Assembly: GCA_922989275.2 (NCBI GenBank)
Contig: OV277874.1
Span: 21,626,154 to 21,690,153 of the forward strand
Source of the DNA: Gari tellinella
Taxonomy: Eukaryota > Mollusca > Bivalvia > Cardiida > Psammobiidae
Length of the DNA: 64,000 bases
Direction of reading: 5' to 3'
Positions 1-9,812 of the stretch are shown here, one piece after another. A model generated the notes under the pieces. The model saw only the letters and a list, made by a program, of their open reading frames with translations. It ran no database searches and had not been told where the DNA came from. How positions within the stretch are numbered: the stretch's first letter is position 1; each line of letters opens with the position of its first letter. Made by a program: the position numbers and the translations under genes.

Positions 1-218
1 AAATAATACTCTTACAATATATATTCATAGATGGAAAATCTTTTACCTTGGCAGTGAAAGGGTATTTTTAGGTTTTTATTGACATTTGATCATTATTTAT
101 ATAATTGTGAGTAAAATGCAGTGACAGCGTATAGTACTAGGGTTCTGATGCAAAATATATTTTTCAGTAAAACACAAATGTTGCTCCACATGTTTGAAAT
201 AATAATTATATTTTTCAA

Positions 219-566
219 TATAGTGCTTCCTCTCTACAACGACACCCAATGGGAGACAAAAATGTGTGCGTTGTTCGGAGGGAGTCGTTGAAGGAAGGGA
301 ATTTGGCTTGCAGTTGCAAACAGTTTAAATCGTGACGCGGCATCTGATTTGGATTCAAGCTGTTTGTCACTCATCATTATATTTATTCTATCAAAATATT
401 CACTTATGTGTAACTTTCAGCAAAAATAGCAGACGAACATTTTAAGCAGACGATATTGCAGTAGTAAAGGTGCTATATATAAGTGTCCTGTTTAGGGAAC
501 TTCGGCAAGGGTCGTTGTAAGGTGGTGTCGTTGTTGGGAGGGCCGTTGTAGTGAGGGAGTGCTGTA
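219..566 (+). mobile_element. M1 MITE, copy 1
   Basis: A 348-bp element that begins TATAGTGCTTCCTCTC and ends in the mirrored form at GAGTGCTGTA. It has the M1 layout: terminal repeat, GGGAGTCGTT stretch, H1 hairpin (here at 315-372 with a shortened left arm), a CAGCAAAAATAGCAGACGA-type segment, then the mirrored terminus. The TA at each end fits a Tc1/mariner-type TA target. It has no coding capacity. Confidence 0.85.
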
Positions 567-580
567 TATGCCAGTAGCAT

Positions 581-978
581 TAGCAACACTCCCTCTCTAC
601 AACGGCCCTCCCAACAAAGAATCCCTCCTTATAACGACCCTTGCCGCTGTTCCTCCAAACAAGACAATAATGTCCAACCATTTCATGGCTGCAATACCGC
701 CTGCTTAAATTTGTTGTCTGCTGTTTTTCTCAAACTTACATATAAGTGGACATTTTGATAGAATACATGTATATGATATATAATTTATTATCATAATGAC
801 GAGTGACAAACAGTTTGAATCTAGATCAGACGCAGCGTAACGCTGCGTCTGATCTGGATTCAAGCTGTTTGCAAATGTAAGTCAAGTCTAAATTATCCCT
901 CCTTAAAACGACTCCCTCCGAACAACGCAAACAATATGTGTCTCCCATTGGGTGTCGTTGTAGAGAGGGAGCACTGTA
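581..978 (-). mobile_element. M1 MITE, copy 2, inverted against copy 1
   Basis: A complete M1 element in reverse orientation, ending GGGAGCACTGTA at 978. H1 lies at 806-873 with a GCAGCGTAACGCTGC centre. It sits tail to tail with copy 1, only about 14 bp apart, so the pair forms a 760-bp foldback. Confidence 0.85.
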
Positions 979-988
979 CTAGAAACTC

Positions 989-1049
989 GGTTGGTCTGTT
1001 CCTGTCGGAAACTCGCTAAAGCTCGTTTCCGACTGGGAACAGACCAACC
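989..1049. repeat. 61-bp palindrome
   Basis: GGTTGGTCTGTTCC at the left is mirrored by GGAACAGACCAACC at the right, with 24-bp arms around a short loop and few mismatches. It has no coding content and is probably a small MITE or foldback remnant. Confidence 0.8.
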
Positions 1050-1053
1050 TCGG

Positions 1054-1599
1054 GTATAGAATTCACCGTCTTTACCAAAAAGCCGTGCTTGATTCTATTA
1101 TTCCATAGTTTTTATAGGCCATTTCCCGAAAATAATGGGAAAGAGTGAATGAAATACTGTTGTATCTCTTTTCTAAAGGAATCATTTCTAATCATATCAA
1201 CTAGGTACACTAGAAGTGGAAATACAATTATTTTCTATTTTTGTTACCATAGCAATTGTTTCCGATTATCTTAAAAGTGAATCGTCTATGGTGAAACATA
1301 CATCATCATGTTAGTGCACATATGATTTATACTTTCCTGTTCACTTCCCTATGTTAATTTCTTCTTTTTTTACGCTCCTGGGTAACTGGTTGCCATGGCA
1401 ACAACCTATTATGGTTTGAATTGAATATTGTCATTTTCAAATGTGTAACGACTTTGTTCATAGACACATTTTCATGAATTTATGGTGTAGCGCCAAATTT
1501 GACCCTTAGTGAACCTTGTCCTTTGTAAACTCTTTGAACCATAGCTACAAGTATACTCGTCTTTTACGGAGGAACATCACATCACATGTAAAAAGTAGG
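1054..1599. other. No recognisable feature
   Basis: AT-rich sequence with no supported exon, repeat or RNA gene. A short GTTGCCATGGCAAC palindrome near 1389 is the only structure seen. Confidence 0.6.
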
Positions 1600-1838
1600 G
1601 GTCAGCCTTACGAAATTTCGTACGACAAATACTGTCGTTAGTCAAATTCTAAAATTATGAATCATTATATATTTGTCAATCTTATTCATTCTTGTTACAA
1701 CTCTTTGGAATTGTCTTGAAAAGAAGATTCAAAAGAGATGTCACAAGAAAGGATTAGATGGAGCACTAAGATACTAGATGTATTTCTAAGTCTTGACTTA
1801 CGAACGTTTTGGTCGTACGACGTATCGTAAGACGGACC
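1600..1838. repeat. Inverted-repeat element (degenerate MITE)
   Basis: Left end CAGCCTTACGAAATTTCGTA is mirrored by TACGACGTATCGTAAGAC near 1811-1836, giving a 240-bp element with imperfect ends. A related stretch (ACAAATACTGTCG) recurs at about 19580. Confidence 0.5.
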
Positions 1839-1858
1839 CAATGCATATACATGTCCTA

Positions 1859-1932
1859 TGCAAACAATGCAGACCCAGGTCATAGGGCTCATAAGGAAAC
1901 CCTCTGGTCAGGAGTTGCGCTGTTTGTCATAT
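1859..1932. repeat. H3 hairpin repeat
   Basis: CAAACAATGCAGACCCAGGT is mirrored imperfectly by CTCTGGTCAGGAGTTGCGC followed by TGTTTG. Related copies lie at 6783-6836, 59369-59447 and 60802-60882 (GTAGACC, then ATCAGAGGGCTCC). Confidence 0.5.
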
Positions 1933-1995
1933 TTCAAACAAAAAATTAAATAAGTGTTAAGACTGGGTGCGACATCATCAACACTGGTTCATGTA

Positions 1996-2060
1996 CTGTC
2001 GGGTCCGTCTAAAGACCCAAAACCTACACAAACATCCCCAAACCACTTAAAACAACACAA
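1996..2060 (-). repeat. R2 short dispersed repeat
   Basis: GGTCCGTCTAAAGACCCAAA followed by CCCCAAACCACTTAAAACA. The same unit recurs at about 3690 (opposite strand), 35038 and 39835. It is non-coding and of unknown origin. Confidence 0.65.
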
Positions 2061-2062
2061 AC

Positions 2063-2312
2063 TACAGTGGAGAATCTGTTATTCTTTCCCAATAAACGCG
2101 TTTACGCTAAAACTATTATTTGCAGTGCAAACAGTTTGGAGCCAGATCAGACGCCGGGTAACCCTGCGTCTGATCAGGCTCCAAACTGTTTGCCACCAAG
2201 ATAAACATGAAATATCAGAATTGTCCAAAAGTTGTTCTTTTCTACGTTTTAGTGCTTTGCGTTTGCGTACGTTTGCGTTTAAACGGGAAAGAATAACAGA
2301 TTCTCCACTGTA
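2063..2312 (+). mobile_element. M2 MITE, copy 1
   Basis: A full-length 250-bp element bounded by TACAGTGGAGAATCTG and its mirror CAGATTCTCCACTGTA. Inside are CCCAATAAACGCGTTTACGC, the H1 hairpin (2127-2193, GGAGCC arm type) and GCGTTTGCGTACGTTTGCG. The TA-bounded ends suggest a Tc1/mariner-type mobiliser. Reading frames open through it are an accident of its palindromic composition. Confidence 0.9.
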
Positions 2313-2345
2313 CCTTAATTTCTTTATTTATAAACAAATAAGGCC

Positions 2346-2563
2346 TTAACCCCTTCACTGCCGTGACGTCATTAATCTTAAAGAATTTTCGTCTGCTTTT
2401 ATTTCTGAAATTTAATTTTTAGGTATTTTGATTTAAGAGATATTGAAATGAGTGTCAAACAGTTTAGATCCTGATCTGACGCCGCGTCACGCGGCGTCTG
2501 ATCAGGATTCAAACTGTTTGCAAATAACAATCGTACTCGGGGAAAGGCAATGAAGGGGGTAAA
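2346..2563 (+). mobile_element. M3 MITE at a TTAA site, copy 1
   Basis: TTAA at 2346-2349 precedes CCCCTTCACTGCCGTGACGT. The right end is GGCAATGAAGGGGGTAAA. H1 lies at 2456-2521 (GGATCC-type arms, GCGTCACGC centre). TTAA target use and CCC...GGG ends resemble piggyBac-type elements. Confidence 0.8.
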
Positions 2564-2605
2564 CTATTGAATATAAGCTAAAAATTAAAACTGCTTAATA
2601 ACATA

Positions 2606-2898
2606 GGGCGTGTACGATTATCAGTTCCAGAACTGTTTGGAACGATTCCATGGAATTAGTAAATCAAATAGAAACGGAATTGAACCCTTGCAAATATGGT
2701 AGTCTGGTTCCCTACTTATTACAACTTTGCTGTCGAAACGTTCGTAAATTGTGCCGGGAACCATGATGATACGTCACAATTCTGCTCACACCACCTCCTC
2801 GGGCAGAATTGATAGAACAGTTCTGGAATTGAATTCCGGACCATTCGATTTCGATTCCGTCAATCCGGAAGATTCCGGACTGATAAACGAACACGCCC
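2606..2898. mobile_element. MITE with GGGCGTGT ends
   Basis: A 293-bp element starting GGGCGTGTACGATTATCAGT and ending in the mirror ACTGATAAACGAACACGCCC. The inner part is also mirrored (AACGGAATTGAACC versus GGAATTGAATTCC). No clear target duplication was seen. Confidence 0.65.
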
Positions 2899-3077
2899 AT
2901 AAAAGTTACGATTTTTGTTATTCAAGGGGAGGAACTCGTACCAAACTCAAGATAGATATATACAGTTACTACAAGATATTTACCCATTACTCCCTTGCCT
3001 GTTTCCAGTAATGAAGACTGATATCCACTTTTATTATAGGCCTTCGAGTGATATCGAGCGTTTCCGCGTGTATTTGC

Positions 3078-3138
3078 AGAGTAAAATACAAGAGTCTGTA
3101 TCAGCCACCTTGTATCAGCCACTTTGTATTTTACTCTG
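3078..3138. repeat. Short hairpin with internal duplication
   Basis: CAGAGTAAAATACAA and its exact mirror TTGTATTTTACTCTG enclose two copies of TGTATCAGCCAC. Confidence 0.7.
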
Positions 3139-3309
3139 ACCTCGCTTTCGATTTGACATGACGTCATTTACGTACATATACGAGTGCCGCGTTATTCTTT
3201 GTGACATACAAAAAATCTTGTTCTGCTTCAAACAACTAATAAATTTTGGATATAAAATGATTTAAACAACTATTTAGTTGTTTCTGGGTTGTATTCAAGG
3301 CATATAATA

Positions 3310-3482
3310 AACACATCACCAGTTGGCAGTGCGCAACAGAGTGTTGCATTTAGCTCTCGACGTTTTTGGCGGAAACAACCGATCAGACTCGCGCCAAGGC
3401 GCTCGTCAGATCGGCTATTTCCGCCAAAAACGTCTCGAGCTAAATACATCACTCTGTATCGCGCTGTCAACTGGTAATGTGT
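3310..3482. repeat. 173-bp palindromic element
   Basis: Arms of about 80 bp: ACATCACCAGTTGGCAGTGC is mirrored at the right by GCGCTGTCAACTGGTAATGT, and CGACGTTTTTGGCGGAAA by TTTCCGCCAAAAACGTC. The centre is GCGCCAAGGCGC. Open frames across it are symmetric artefacts. Confidence 0.8.
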
Positions 3483-3483
3483 A

Positions 3484-3652
3484 TAACCCATTACCCCATA
3501 ACATGTTTCTAGTTTTGAAGTTAGGTGACTACTTAAAGCAGGTTGAAAGTAAAGGAGAATGCGCCTTAATGCGCATTCTGCTTTGCTGTCAGCCTGCTTT
3601 AAGCTACCATTTGCTAGAATACAGTAAATAATTCTTATGATGCATATTCATG
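3484..3652 (+). mobile_element. M4 MITE, truncated, with H2 hairpin
   Basis: Begins ACCCATTACCCCATAACATG and carries H2: CTTAAAGCAGGTTGAAAGTA to TCAGCCTGCTTTAAG, with a TTAATGCGC centre. It ends after the CTAGAATACAG segment, so the distal end is lost. It abuts the 3310-3482 palindrome. Confidence 0.75.
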
Positions 3653-3689
3653 ACTGGATGATTGGTTCAAAAATCAAAGTAATTTAAGT

Positions 3690-3765
3690 TGTTTTTAAGT
3701 AGTTTGGGGAGGTTGGGAGAGTTTTGGGGAGGTTTTGGGTCTTTAGACGGACCGTGTACTGTCCA
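3690..3765 (+). repeat. R2 short dispersed repeat
   Basis: TTTAAGTAGTTTGGGGAGG then GGTTTTGGGTCTTTAGACGG, the reverse of the copy at 1996-2060. It lies about 50 bp upstream of the METTL24-like exon acceptor. Confidence 0.65.
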
Positions 3766-3816
3766 TATGAAGATTCATAGGTGCATGAATTAATCTGTAT
3801 ATTTCTTCTGTTACAG

Positions 3817-6636
3817 TATGACGAACAGGAGCCAGCAGATTACAGACAAAATTTGGTTTTATAAAATCGGCCTGGGATCTGAAAATAAAATCAACCAGTT
3901 CGGTTGGCAGATAAATACATTAGACACTATAAGAGCCCACCTTGGCCATTCAAATGTAAGTATACCAATGGACAGTATAACCCCTCTATTACAACCTCTA
4001 ACTTGTGTTAATTACTAGGTGTTTAAGGCAGATGGGTACTTAAAGCAAGATGAGCGTAAATAGAAAAATCCCTCTATTTTAGGTTCACCTTGTTTTAAAT
4101 TGTCACCTGCCGATTATGCAGTAAATAAGCTTTCTTTTAAGTGGTCGTAAGAGATGTTTTACTGTAAAAGGTCTCAAAATGTCATTTTTCATGTAGATAA
4201 GCATGGGCGATCTATAGCTACACCTACGAAAGACCGATGATGTCTTCCGACTTCTAACTTCAAGCTTCAGAGTTCAGACTTCAGACTTCAAATGTCTAAC
4301 TTCACACTTCAATATATAGATATCTTTTAATCCTTACCTTGCTGTAATATCGTCTGCTTTGAAGTTGTCGGCTGCAAAATGTGTTAAATTTAGAATTATA
4401 TATTTTTCAAGTAAATAAACATGAAGTCGAATGTAAAACAGTTTGGATCCAGATCAGAAGTCGCGTTAAGCGGCGTTTGGTCTGGATATAAACAAGTTGT
4501 AAAAAGATTGAAGTTGCGATCAGCAGGCAAAGGGTTAGCATCGTAACAAAGGAATGTCCATTTCAACATTATATAAATATTAGATGGCAGTTTGCGTGAC
4601 ATTCAAATTGTCGACCCGAGAAACAGTATGTCAACCCGAGGCGTAGCCGAGGGTGACATTCTTGTTTTCGAGGGTTGACAATTTGCATGTCACGCAAACT
4701 GCCATCTAATATTTATTTTATCACACCGAGCTTATCAACTCTGGCTGTGGAATCATCTCGTTCGTATTTTATAAAATATGTTGTGAATACCAATTTAGGG
4801 CCGCCGTGCCCGTAACGCGGCAAACGACGTTATATTGTTTATATCATTACAAAAAAGAACGTTAAGACAAGTACGATAAAAGACACAACGTCTCTTTCAA
4901 TGTCTAGTGGTCAACTAATCTCCTGCGAAATTGTGGCAAATCGTTTGGATGCCATGTTTGGTGTCGTCTGATGACGGTTACAGTCCTGAACCATATTAAA
5001 TTAACAATTTTTGCGATTCGCTTGCAATTTGGTGGCAATTCGCTTGCGATTCAAAATACTCAATTTACCCTCGGGTAAGATTTCTTGAGTGGTGTATCTC
5101 ACAAATGTTCGCAAATATGCCTTCGTTAATATTTTCGATTCCATTTGTGTCACACGGCTTCGGAAAATTCGCGTAAAAATATTCAAAGGGAGGATTTGTT
5201 TTTCGAAGCACCCGATTCGATGGCACTTCGATGGCAATTCGCTTACGATTCGCTTGCGATTATCAATTTAATTTAATAAGGTTCAGTACTGTATCTCGGT
5301 TAGAAAAAGCATGATCAATTTGTTTAGACGCTTAAATATTTGTAAGGAGTAGACAAAGGGAAGCAACTCGTACAAAAAATGCGAACGCTGATAAGGAGTT
5401 GCCTGTCCTTATAGATTTTCTTCGACATTCACATTGCGAAAGGATATCACATAGTGACAGTATTTTTGTTAGATGTAAAGGACATGCAACATGTTTTATT
5501 TTGTTCTATGGAGAATTAACATTGTAACTCAAAGCGAGATGAAATACACTTGAAATACCAATGCCTTGTACATCTTCATTAGCAAGCCGTCTGTTTTGAT
5601 CCAGATCAGATGATCCGTTATTGATCTATATATAATTGTCGCCTGCTTTAAAATTGTCTTTGGATTAAACATATTTTATTATTATTATTTACATACATTA
5701 CACAATTGTACAATAAAGTTTAGGATTGAAACAAGAGTGGCGTTTGCAGTAATTAAATCATAAACGCGTTGATTTGTATATTATATCCCGATACACTGTC
5801 TAAGTTACAAAGTAACAAAGAGATTGGATCCATATCAGAGACTTGTTCGAGATAACAATTTTCGATAATATGCCTTTCAACATTTAGGTCATAAAACATT
5901 GTCAGATAAAGCAGGTTTTTGGGTAAAACATTGTGTCTGATATACAGTGTTCCCTCTCTACACCGACATTCAATGGGAAACAAAAATGTGCGCTGTTCAG
6001 AGGGAGTCGTTATAGGGAGGGAAATTGCCTTACATGTGCAGACAGCTTGAATCCAGATCAGTCGACGCGTGACGCGGCGTCTGATCTGGATTCAAGCTGT
6101 TTGTCACTCATCATTATATTTATTCTATCGTAATGTCAACTTATTTGTAACTGAGAAAAACAGCAGACAACAGTTTTAAGCAGACGATATTGCAGCAGTT
6201 AAAGCGTTAGCCATATTTGTCCTGTTTAGGGAACTGCGGCACGTGTCGTTGAAAGGCGGGAGTCGTTGTTGGGAGGGTCGTTATAGTGAGGGAGCACTGT
6301 ATATAATTTTCCTTTGTTTTTCAGACTACTATAGATATTCTAAAAATAGACATCGAGGGATCCGAGTGGGTGTCGCTGCTTCAGATGGTTGCCGCTGGTT
6401 CATTGCGCGATGTTAAACAGATCTCCATGGAAACACATTTTTCACGAACACATACGAGTTCATCAAAATACTGGGGGGACGAATACTCGGCGAAACCGCT
6501 TATAGCATTGAGACATCTGTATGGAGATGGTTTCCGAATATTTATGCGAGAAAGAAACCCTTATTCATTTATGTCATGGCCAGGCATTGACGGAACTATA
6601 GCAAATGTTAATGAAATTTCTTTAATAAAGATCTAG
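3817..6636 (+). CDS. METTL24-like methyltransferase family protein, last two coding exons
   Basis: Exon 1 of the pair is 3817-3955 (acceptor TTCTGTTACAG before it, donor GTAAGT after it). The last exon is 6325-6636 (acceptor TTTTTCAG, stop TAG 6634-6636). The junction is phase 0 and joins the frames exactly. The upstream exon encodes IWFYKIGLGSENKINQFGWQ and a TLDTIRAHLGH segment. The downstream exon opens with TTIDILKIDIEGSEW, the acidic D/E-x-E-x-x-E-W motif of the Methyltransf_22 (METTL24-like) family, and ends after a C-terminal Arg/Phe-rich stretch. These proteins have a SAM-dependent methyltransferase fold, but their substrate is not well established. Earlier exons lie left of the window. 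The intron is filled with MITEs. Family placement is from motif recognition only; a related FkbM-type methyltransferase is possible. Confidence 0.7.
3972..4165 (+). mobile_element. M5 MITE in the METTL24-like intron
   Basis: Left end ACAGTATAACCCCTCTATTA and right end GTGGTCGTAAGAGATGTTTT then ACTGT. It starts 16 bp after the splice donor. The middle contains an H2-like segment (TACTTAAAGCAAG to CTTGTTTTAAATTG). Confidence 0.6.
4246..4315. repeat. Imperfect CTTCA/CTTCAGA tandem repeat
   Basis: About ten irregular repeats of ACTTCA or GCTTCAGA-like units, such as AGACTTCAGACTTCA. It is non-coding. Confidence 0.7.
4328..4541 (-). mobile_element. Degenerate M3 MITE
   Basis: The right end GCAGGCAAAGGGTTAGC and left end TAATCCTTACCTTGCTG match M3 ends (TTAACCCTTTGCCTGC). 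A decayed H1 lies at 4437-4500 (AGTCGCGTTAAGCGGCG centre). Confidence 0.55.
4573..4716. mobile_element. 144-bp near-perfect palindromic MITE
   Basis: ATAAATATTAGATGGCAG and its exact mirror bound the element. TTTGCGTGAC is mirrored by GTCACGCAAA, and GTCAACCCGAGG by CCGAGGGTGAC around the centre. It ends in an AT-rich target. Confidence 0.8.
4980..5291. mobile_element. 312-bp inverted-repeat element
   Basis: ACAGTCCTGAACCATATTAA is mirrored by TTAATAAGGTTCAGTACTGT. GCGATTCGCTTGC and CAATTCGC units repeat in both arms, in direct and inverted form. It is non-coding. Confidence 0.65.
5292..5942. other. Intron sequence, little recognisable
   Basis: AT-rich. A decayed half of H1 (TTTTGATCCAGATCAGATGA) lies at 5597-5620. 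No exon is seen. Confidence 0.5.
5943..6301 (+). mobile_element. M1 MITE beside the last METTL24-like exon
   Basis: A full-length M1 (TACAGTGTTCCCTCTCTACA to GGGAGCACTGTA) with H1 at 6038-6104. Its right end is only 23 bp from the exon at 6325, so the natural branch point must lie inside the MITE or in the short gap. Confidence 0.85.
6624..6629 (+). terminator. AATAAA overlapping the METTL24-like coding end
   Basis: The hexamer AATAAA falls inside the last codons, ending five bases before the TAG. No other clear poly(A) signal follows within about 100 bp. It may act as, or mimic, a poly(A) signal. Confidence 0.35.
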
Positions 6637-6639
6637 TTT

Positions 6640-6984
6640 ATGCAAATGTCTTCGTCCTAACTTATTATTAACACATTTACTATTAACAGTTAGAATTTAT
6701 TCTAATTTATAACACATTCAACCCAAACGACCAGTATACTCGTCATTTACAAACTATGTATCGGTGAATATTGCATTTGTCATATTCAAACAATGTAGAC
6801 TCTGATCAGAACAGAAGCCCTCTGATCAGGGAATGCACTATTTGTTATTTTATAGTTCATTTGTATATTCAATTTGTTAAATCAACCTTTGATAGTCAAA
6901 CATCGACTTAACTTACTGAGAAATAAGAATTTTCCATTTTCAGGGGGAAATGAATTAATATATAAAGGTCCAGATTTTATTTAA
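6640..6984. other. 3' flank of METTL24-like gene with H3 hairpin
   Basis: Contains an H3-type repeat at 6783-6836 (ACTCTGATCAGAACAGAAGC then CCCTCTGATCAGG). Nothing else is recognised. Confidence 0.45.
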
Positions 6985-7104
6985 GAAATGAACTGGTATT
7001 TTTTCGGCGTTTTAGCGAAATAAACGACAGAAATTTATCGGTAAATATGCCGATCACTTTTTTGTCGTTTACTTCGCTTAAACGCCGAAAAAACAGTTCA
7101 TTTC
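6985..7104. repeat. 120-bp hairpin
   Basis: GAAATGAACTG then TTTTTTCGGCGTTTTAGCG is mirrored by CGCTTAAACGCCGAAAAAAC then AGTTCATTTC, with arms of about 55 bp. The same sequence is half-represented at about 34105-34150. Confidence 0.8.
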
Positions 7105-7760
7105 TAATATTTACATTGTATTTGATGTAATTTCTAATATTATATGAACATGTATGTTTAATTCACATTAGAGGTTGCTAACACGAATAATATGTACCCT
7201 GAAAGGAACAGCCATAACCGCATAACTGAAGCTGTGTACATTCGAACGCAACAAAATAAGTTATATTGTAAACATTCTAACGTCATAAATTTGACAGTTT
7301 GGCGCAAAAATGCCGAACTGACGTTATTTTGAAATAACGTCATTTTAAAACTAGGATGAATAGATCTATATTGATTATTTTTGTCATAAAGAAATGAAGA
7401 CATCTATGCTGTTTATGAGGTATTTCAATTTTCTTGAAATTTGTCTCATTAATAAAGCAGAAATCTAGTCGATAATCATGGTTTCCGCTAATAGGAAGGC
7501 ATACATCGGTTAGGAAGCATATTTAAAAAATCCGCCAAATGTCTGCTGTCCGAGATTGAAAGATAAATTTACTGAGAAAAGATCCATAAGCCCGCCTCCT
7601 CTGCGAAAGATATCCACAAGTCCCACTCCTCGAGTATTTGCATCTTTACTAAATGACGTCATTTTTTTCAATGGAATTGAATGGTGTGTTTAATTTGAGC
7701 TTTTTCGCAAATCTGGCTAACCAAATGCTTGAGAACGTTCTCATACTCAACTCAAACGTT
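7105..7760 (+). repeat. R3 dispersed repeat
   Basis: Several blocks match 33456-34150 in reverse orientation: ATTAGAGGTTGCTAACACGA, the CTCTGCGAAAG/CTCGAG segment, and ACCAAATGCTTGAGAACGTT. It includes a 24-bp perfect palindrome at 7319-7342 (TGACGTTATTTTGAAATAAC then GTCA). Origin is unknown and it is non-coding. Confidence 0.6.
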
Positions 7761-7924
7761 TTATAACCTTGCACCCAGACCTGCTTACAGCGACTGCCTT
7801 TGTTCCTCACATATTGTTAAACTAAACTGAAATATTTATAAGTCAATGAATTAACCAAACGACGGAGCGCCAATTCTTCAAACATCATACAGAAGCTTGG
7901 GAGCCTTTCGAATTCATTTTTTGC

Positions 7925-8025
7925 AATAACCCCTTACCCCATAGCATGTTTCTAGTTTTGAAGATAGATGACCACGCTAAGCAGTTTGAACTAGGGCTCT
8001 GATCAAGATCTGTGCTTTTTGCCAT
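7925..8025 (+). mobile_element. M4 fragment fused to H3-like sequence
   Basis: ACCCCTTACCCCATAGCATG then TTTCTAGTTTTGAAGATAG matches the M4 left end. After GACCACGCTAAGCAG it changes into GGGCTCTGATCAAGATC. Confidence 0.5.
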
Positions 8026-8225
8026 TGAGCAATATATTGCAGAAGAAATAGACGCAATTGGTTAGAGGAATTTCAATTTAAAGTAAGGGATGTATTGGTC
8101 AATCAACGTTCTGTCTTAATCACAGAAAGAAAACTTTGTTAAATCGAGTGAGTGGAGAAGTCGCTATTCTTTCGCAATATAAAATGCGTTTACACTAAAA
8201 CTATTTTTTCATCGCAAACAGTATA

Positions 8226-8620
8226 CACAGTAGAGAGGGCGTTATTATTTTCCCACTGAACGCGTTTATATTAACCCTTAGCCTGCCAGTCACGACTAGC
8301 TCCATATGCAAACAGCTTGGATCCGGATGAGACGCCGAGTAACTCGGCGTCTCATCCGGATCCAAGCTGTTTGACACTCGGACAACATTTTCAGCAACTT
8401 TGAGCAACTTTGAAGCACTTTGAAACTTGAAGCAGATGAGAAATATAGCAGACGACAATTTATTTGGCGGGCTAAGGGTTAAATATTATTCTGCCCATTG
8501 CAAACAGATAGGAGCCAGGCAACAAACTGTTTGCCACTTAGATTGAAATGAACAGTCATATATAGATAGATGGTCATAATTTCTAAAACGAGCTAATAAC
8601 GAATAAAGTAGAGCAAAGAA
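8226..8620 (+). mobile_element. Degenerate M2 MITE split by an M3 insertion
   Basis: ACAGTAGAGAGGGCGTTATT, then CCACTGAACGCGTTTATA, then resumption after 8482 with ATTGCAAACAG, GGAGCC and AACAAACTGTTTGCCAC. The interruption is exactly a TTAA-flanked M3. Confidence 0.65.
8271..8482 (+). mobile_element. M3 MITE nested in M2, with perfect H1
   Basis: TTAA at 8271-8274 and 8479-8482 flank the element. Its ends are CCCTTAGCCTGCC and GGCGGGCTAAGGG. H1 at 8308-8373 has 31-base arms that are exact mirrors, with a GAGTAACTC centre and the variant CCGGATGAG in place of CCTGATCAG on both sides. Confidence 0.9.
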
Positions 8621-8941
8621 AGGGATACAACTACAGCACAAGTGTATCTGATGAATATTATATAAACATAGTTGTCTTTCTTGACGGTAGTGGTCATATA
8701 TTCCCAGATCAGTTAACTAGATTTAGAGGCAAGTTAGCATTCTTAACTCCTGTTGGTTATAAGGTAACCTTGTGGATTGTTTTAATTACCCAAATATGAA
8801 CCAGTCTACTTGGAATTATGGGTAGTTTTATCAAAACTGTAGGACCCCTATGATCTTGGTGTACACTGTTGCAAATATAATGAGTATAAATGTATTTTAA
8901 AACATGTCCATGATGTTGAAAGAGTTAAACATGGCCATGAT
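8621..8941. other. Decayed dispersed repeat
   Basis: The stretch ACCAGTCTACTTGGAATTAT near 8801 recurs at about 59090 and (inverted) 60905. No gene is seen. Confidence 0.4.
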
Positions 8942-9014
8942 CAGGTGATCTATGTAATTCAATTAGAATCAAGCGTCTGACGCTTGATTCTAGTTGAATT
9001 ACATAGATCACCTG
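8942..9014. repeat. 73-bp near-perfect palindrome
   Basis: 36-bp arms, CAGGTGATCTATGTAATTCA at one end and its mirror at the other, with one mismatch and a single-base centre in GCGTCTGACGC. Confidence 0.9.
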
Positions 9015-9140
9015 TTCGATTCCGAACAACAGACGATACACCTTGCCCTGCTCGGCCTGCTGTCGATCACAGGTGCTTGGCGCATACTTAGTCTCAACAA
9101 CAACAACACTCGAGCCCGCGAACACAAATTAATCTCATGT

Positions 9141-9471
9141 TACAATGCTCCCTCCCTACAACGACCCTCCGAATAACAACGCCCTCCTCACAACGACCAT
9201 TGCCGCTGTTTCCCAAACAGAACAATTATGTCTAACGCTTGCACTGCTGCAATATTGTCTGCTTAAAATTGTTGTCTGCTGGGTTTTTCTCAAAGTTACA
9301 TTTGACGGAGGAAATATAATGACGAGTGACAAACAGAGGTGTCTGATCTGGATTTAAGCTGTTTGCAAACGTAATCCAAGTCTTAACTTTTTACCTCCCT
9401 AAAAAAACTCCCTCCAAAACCACACACAATCTTTGTCTCCAATGTGGTGGTGTTGTAGAGAGGGAGCAATG
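9141..9471 (-). mobile_element. M1 MITE, minus orientation
   Basis: TACAATGCTCCCTCCCTACA to GAGAGGGAGCAATGTA. H1 is reduced to its right half (9333-9366, GTGTCTGATCTGGATTT). Confidence 0.8.
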
Positions 9472-9812
9472 TATAAGTGAATATTTACATTCGCCCCGCA
9501 AAGTCCTTATATAACACTATTCTAAAAAGATGAATGTTCATTTCAAATCCAGTTCTAGCCGGTTAGTTTAGGGGCGGAGCTAAACTGATCACTTTGAAAT
9601 CGACACATGACAGGGTAAATATAAACACTCCACCAACTGAAACGTCAGCGATAAAATGACGCCTTATTTCAGTATACATGTTGAAAGTTTATTTTGAAAT
9701 GCACAAATAAAAATAAATCTTAAAACATTGCTCTAGTAGTATAAATAAATACCAAACACATTTTTTATATAGTTTATGCATACCTTCGGGTTAAATATAC
9801 ATGTAGATCTAC
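9472..9812. other. No clear feature
   Basis: TATTTACATTCGCCCCGC is shared with about 33808 (R3 side). The rest is AT-rich. Confidence 0.4.
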
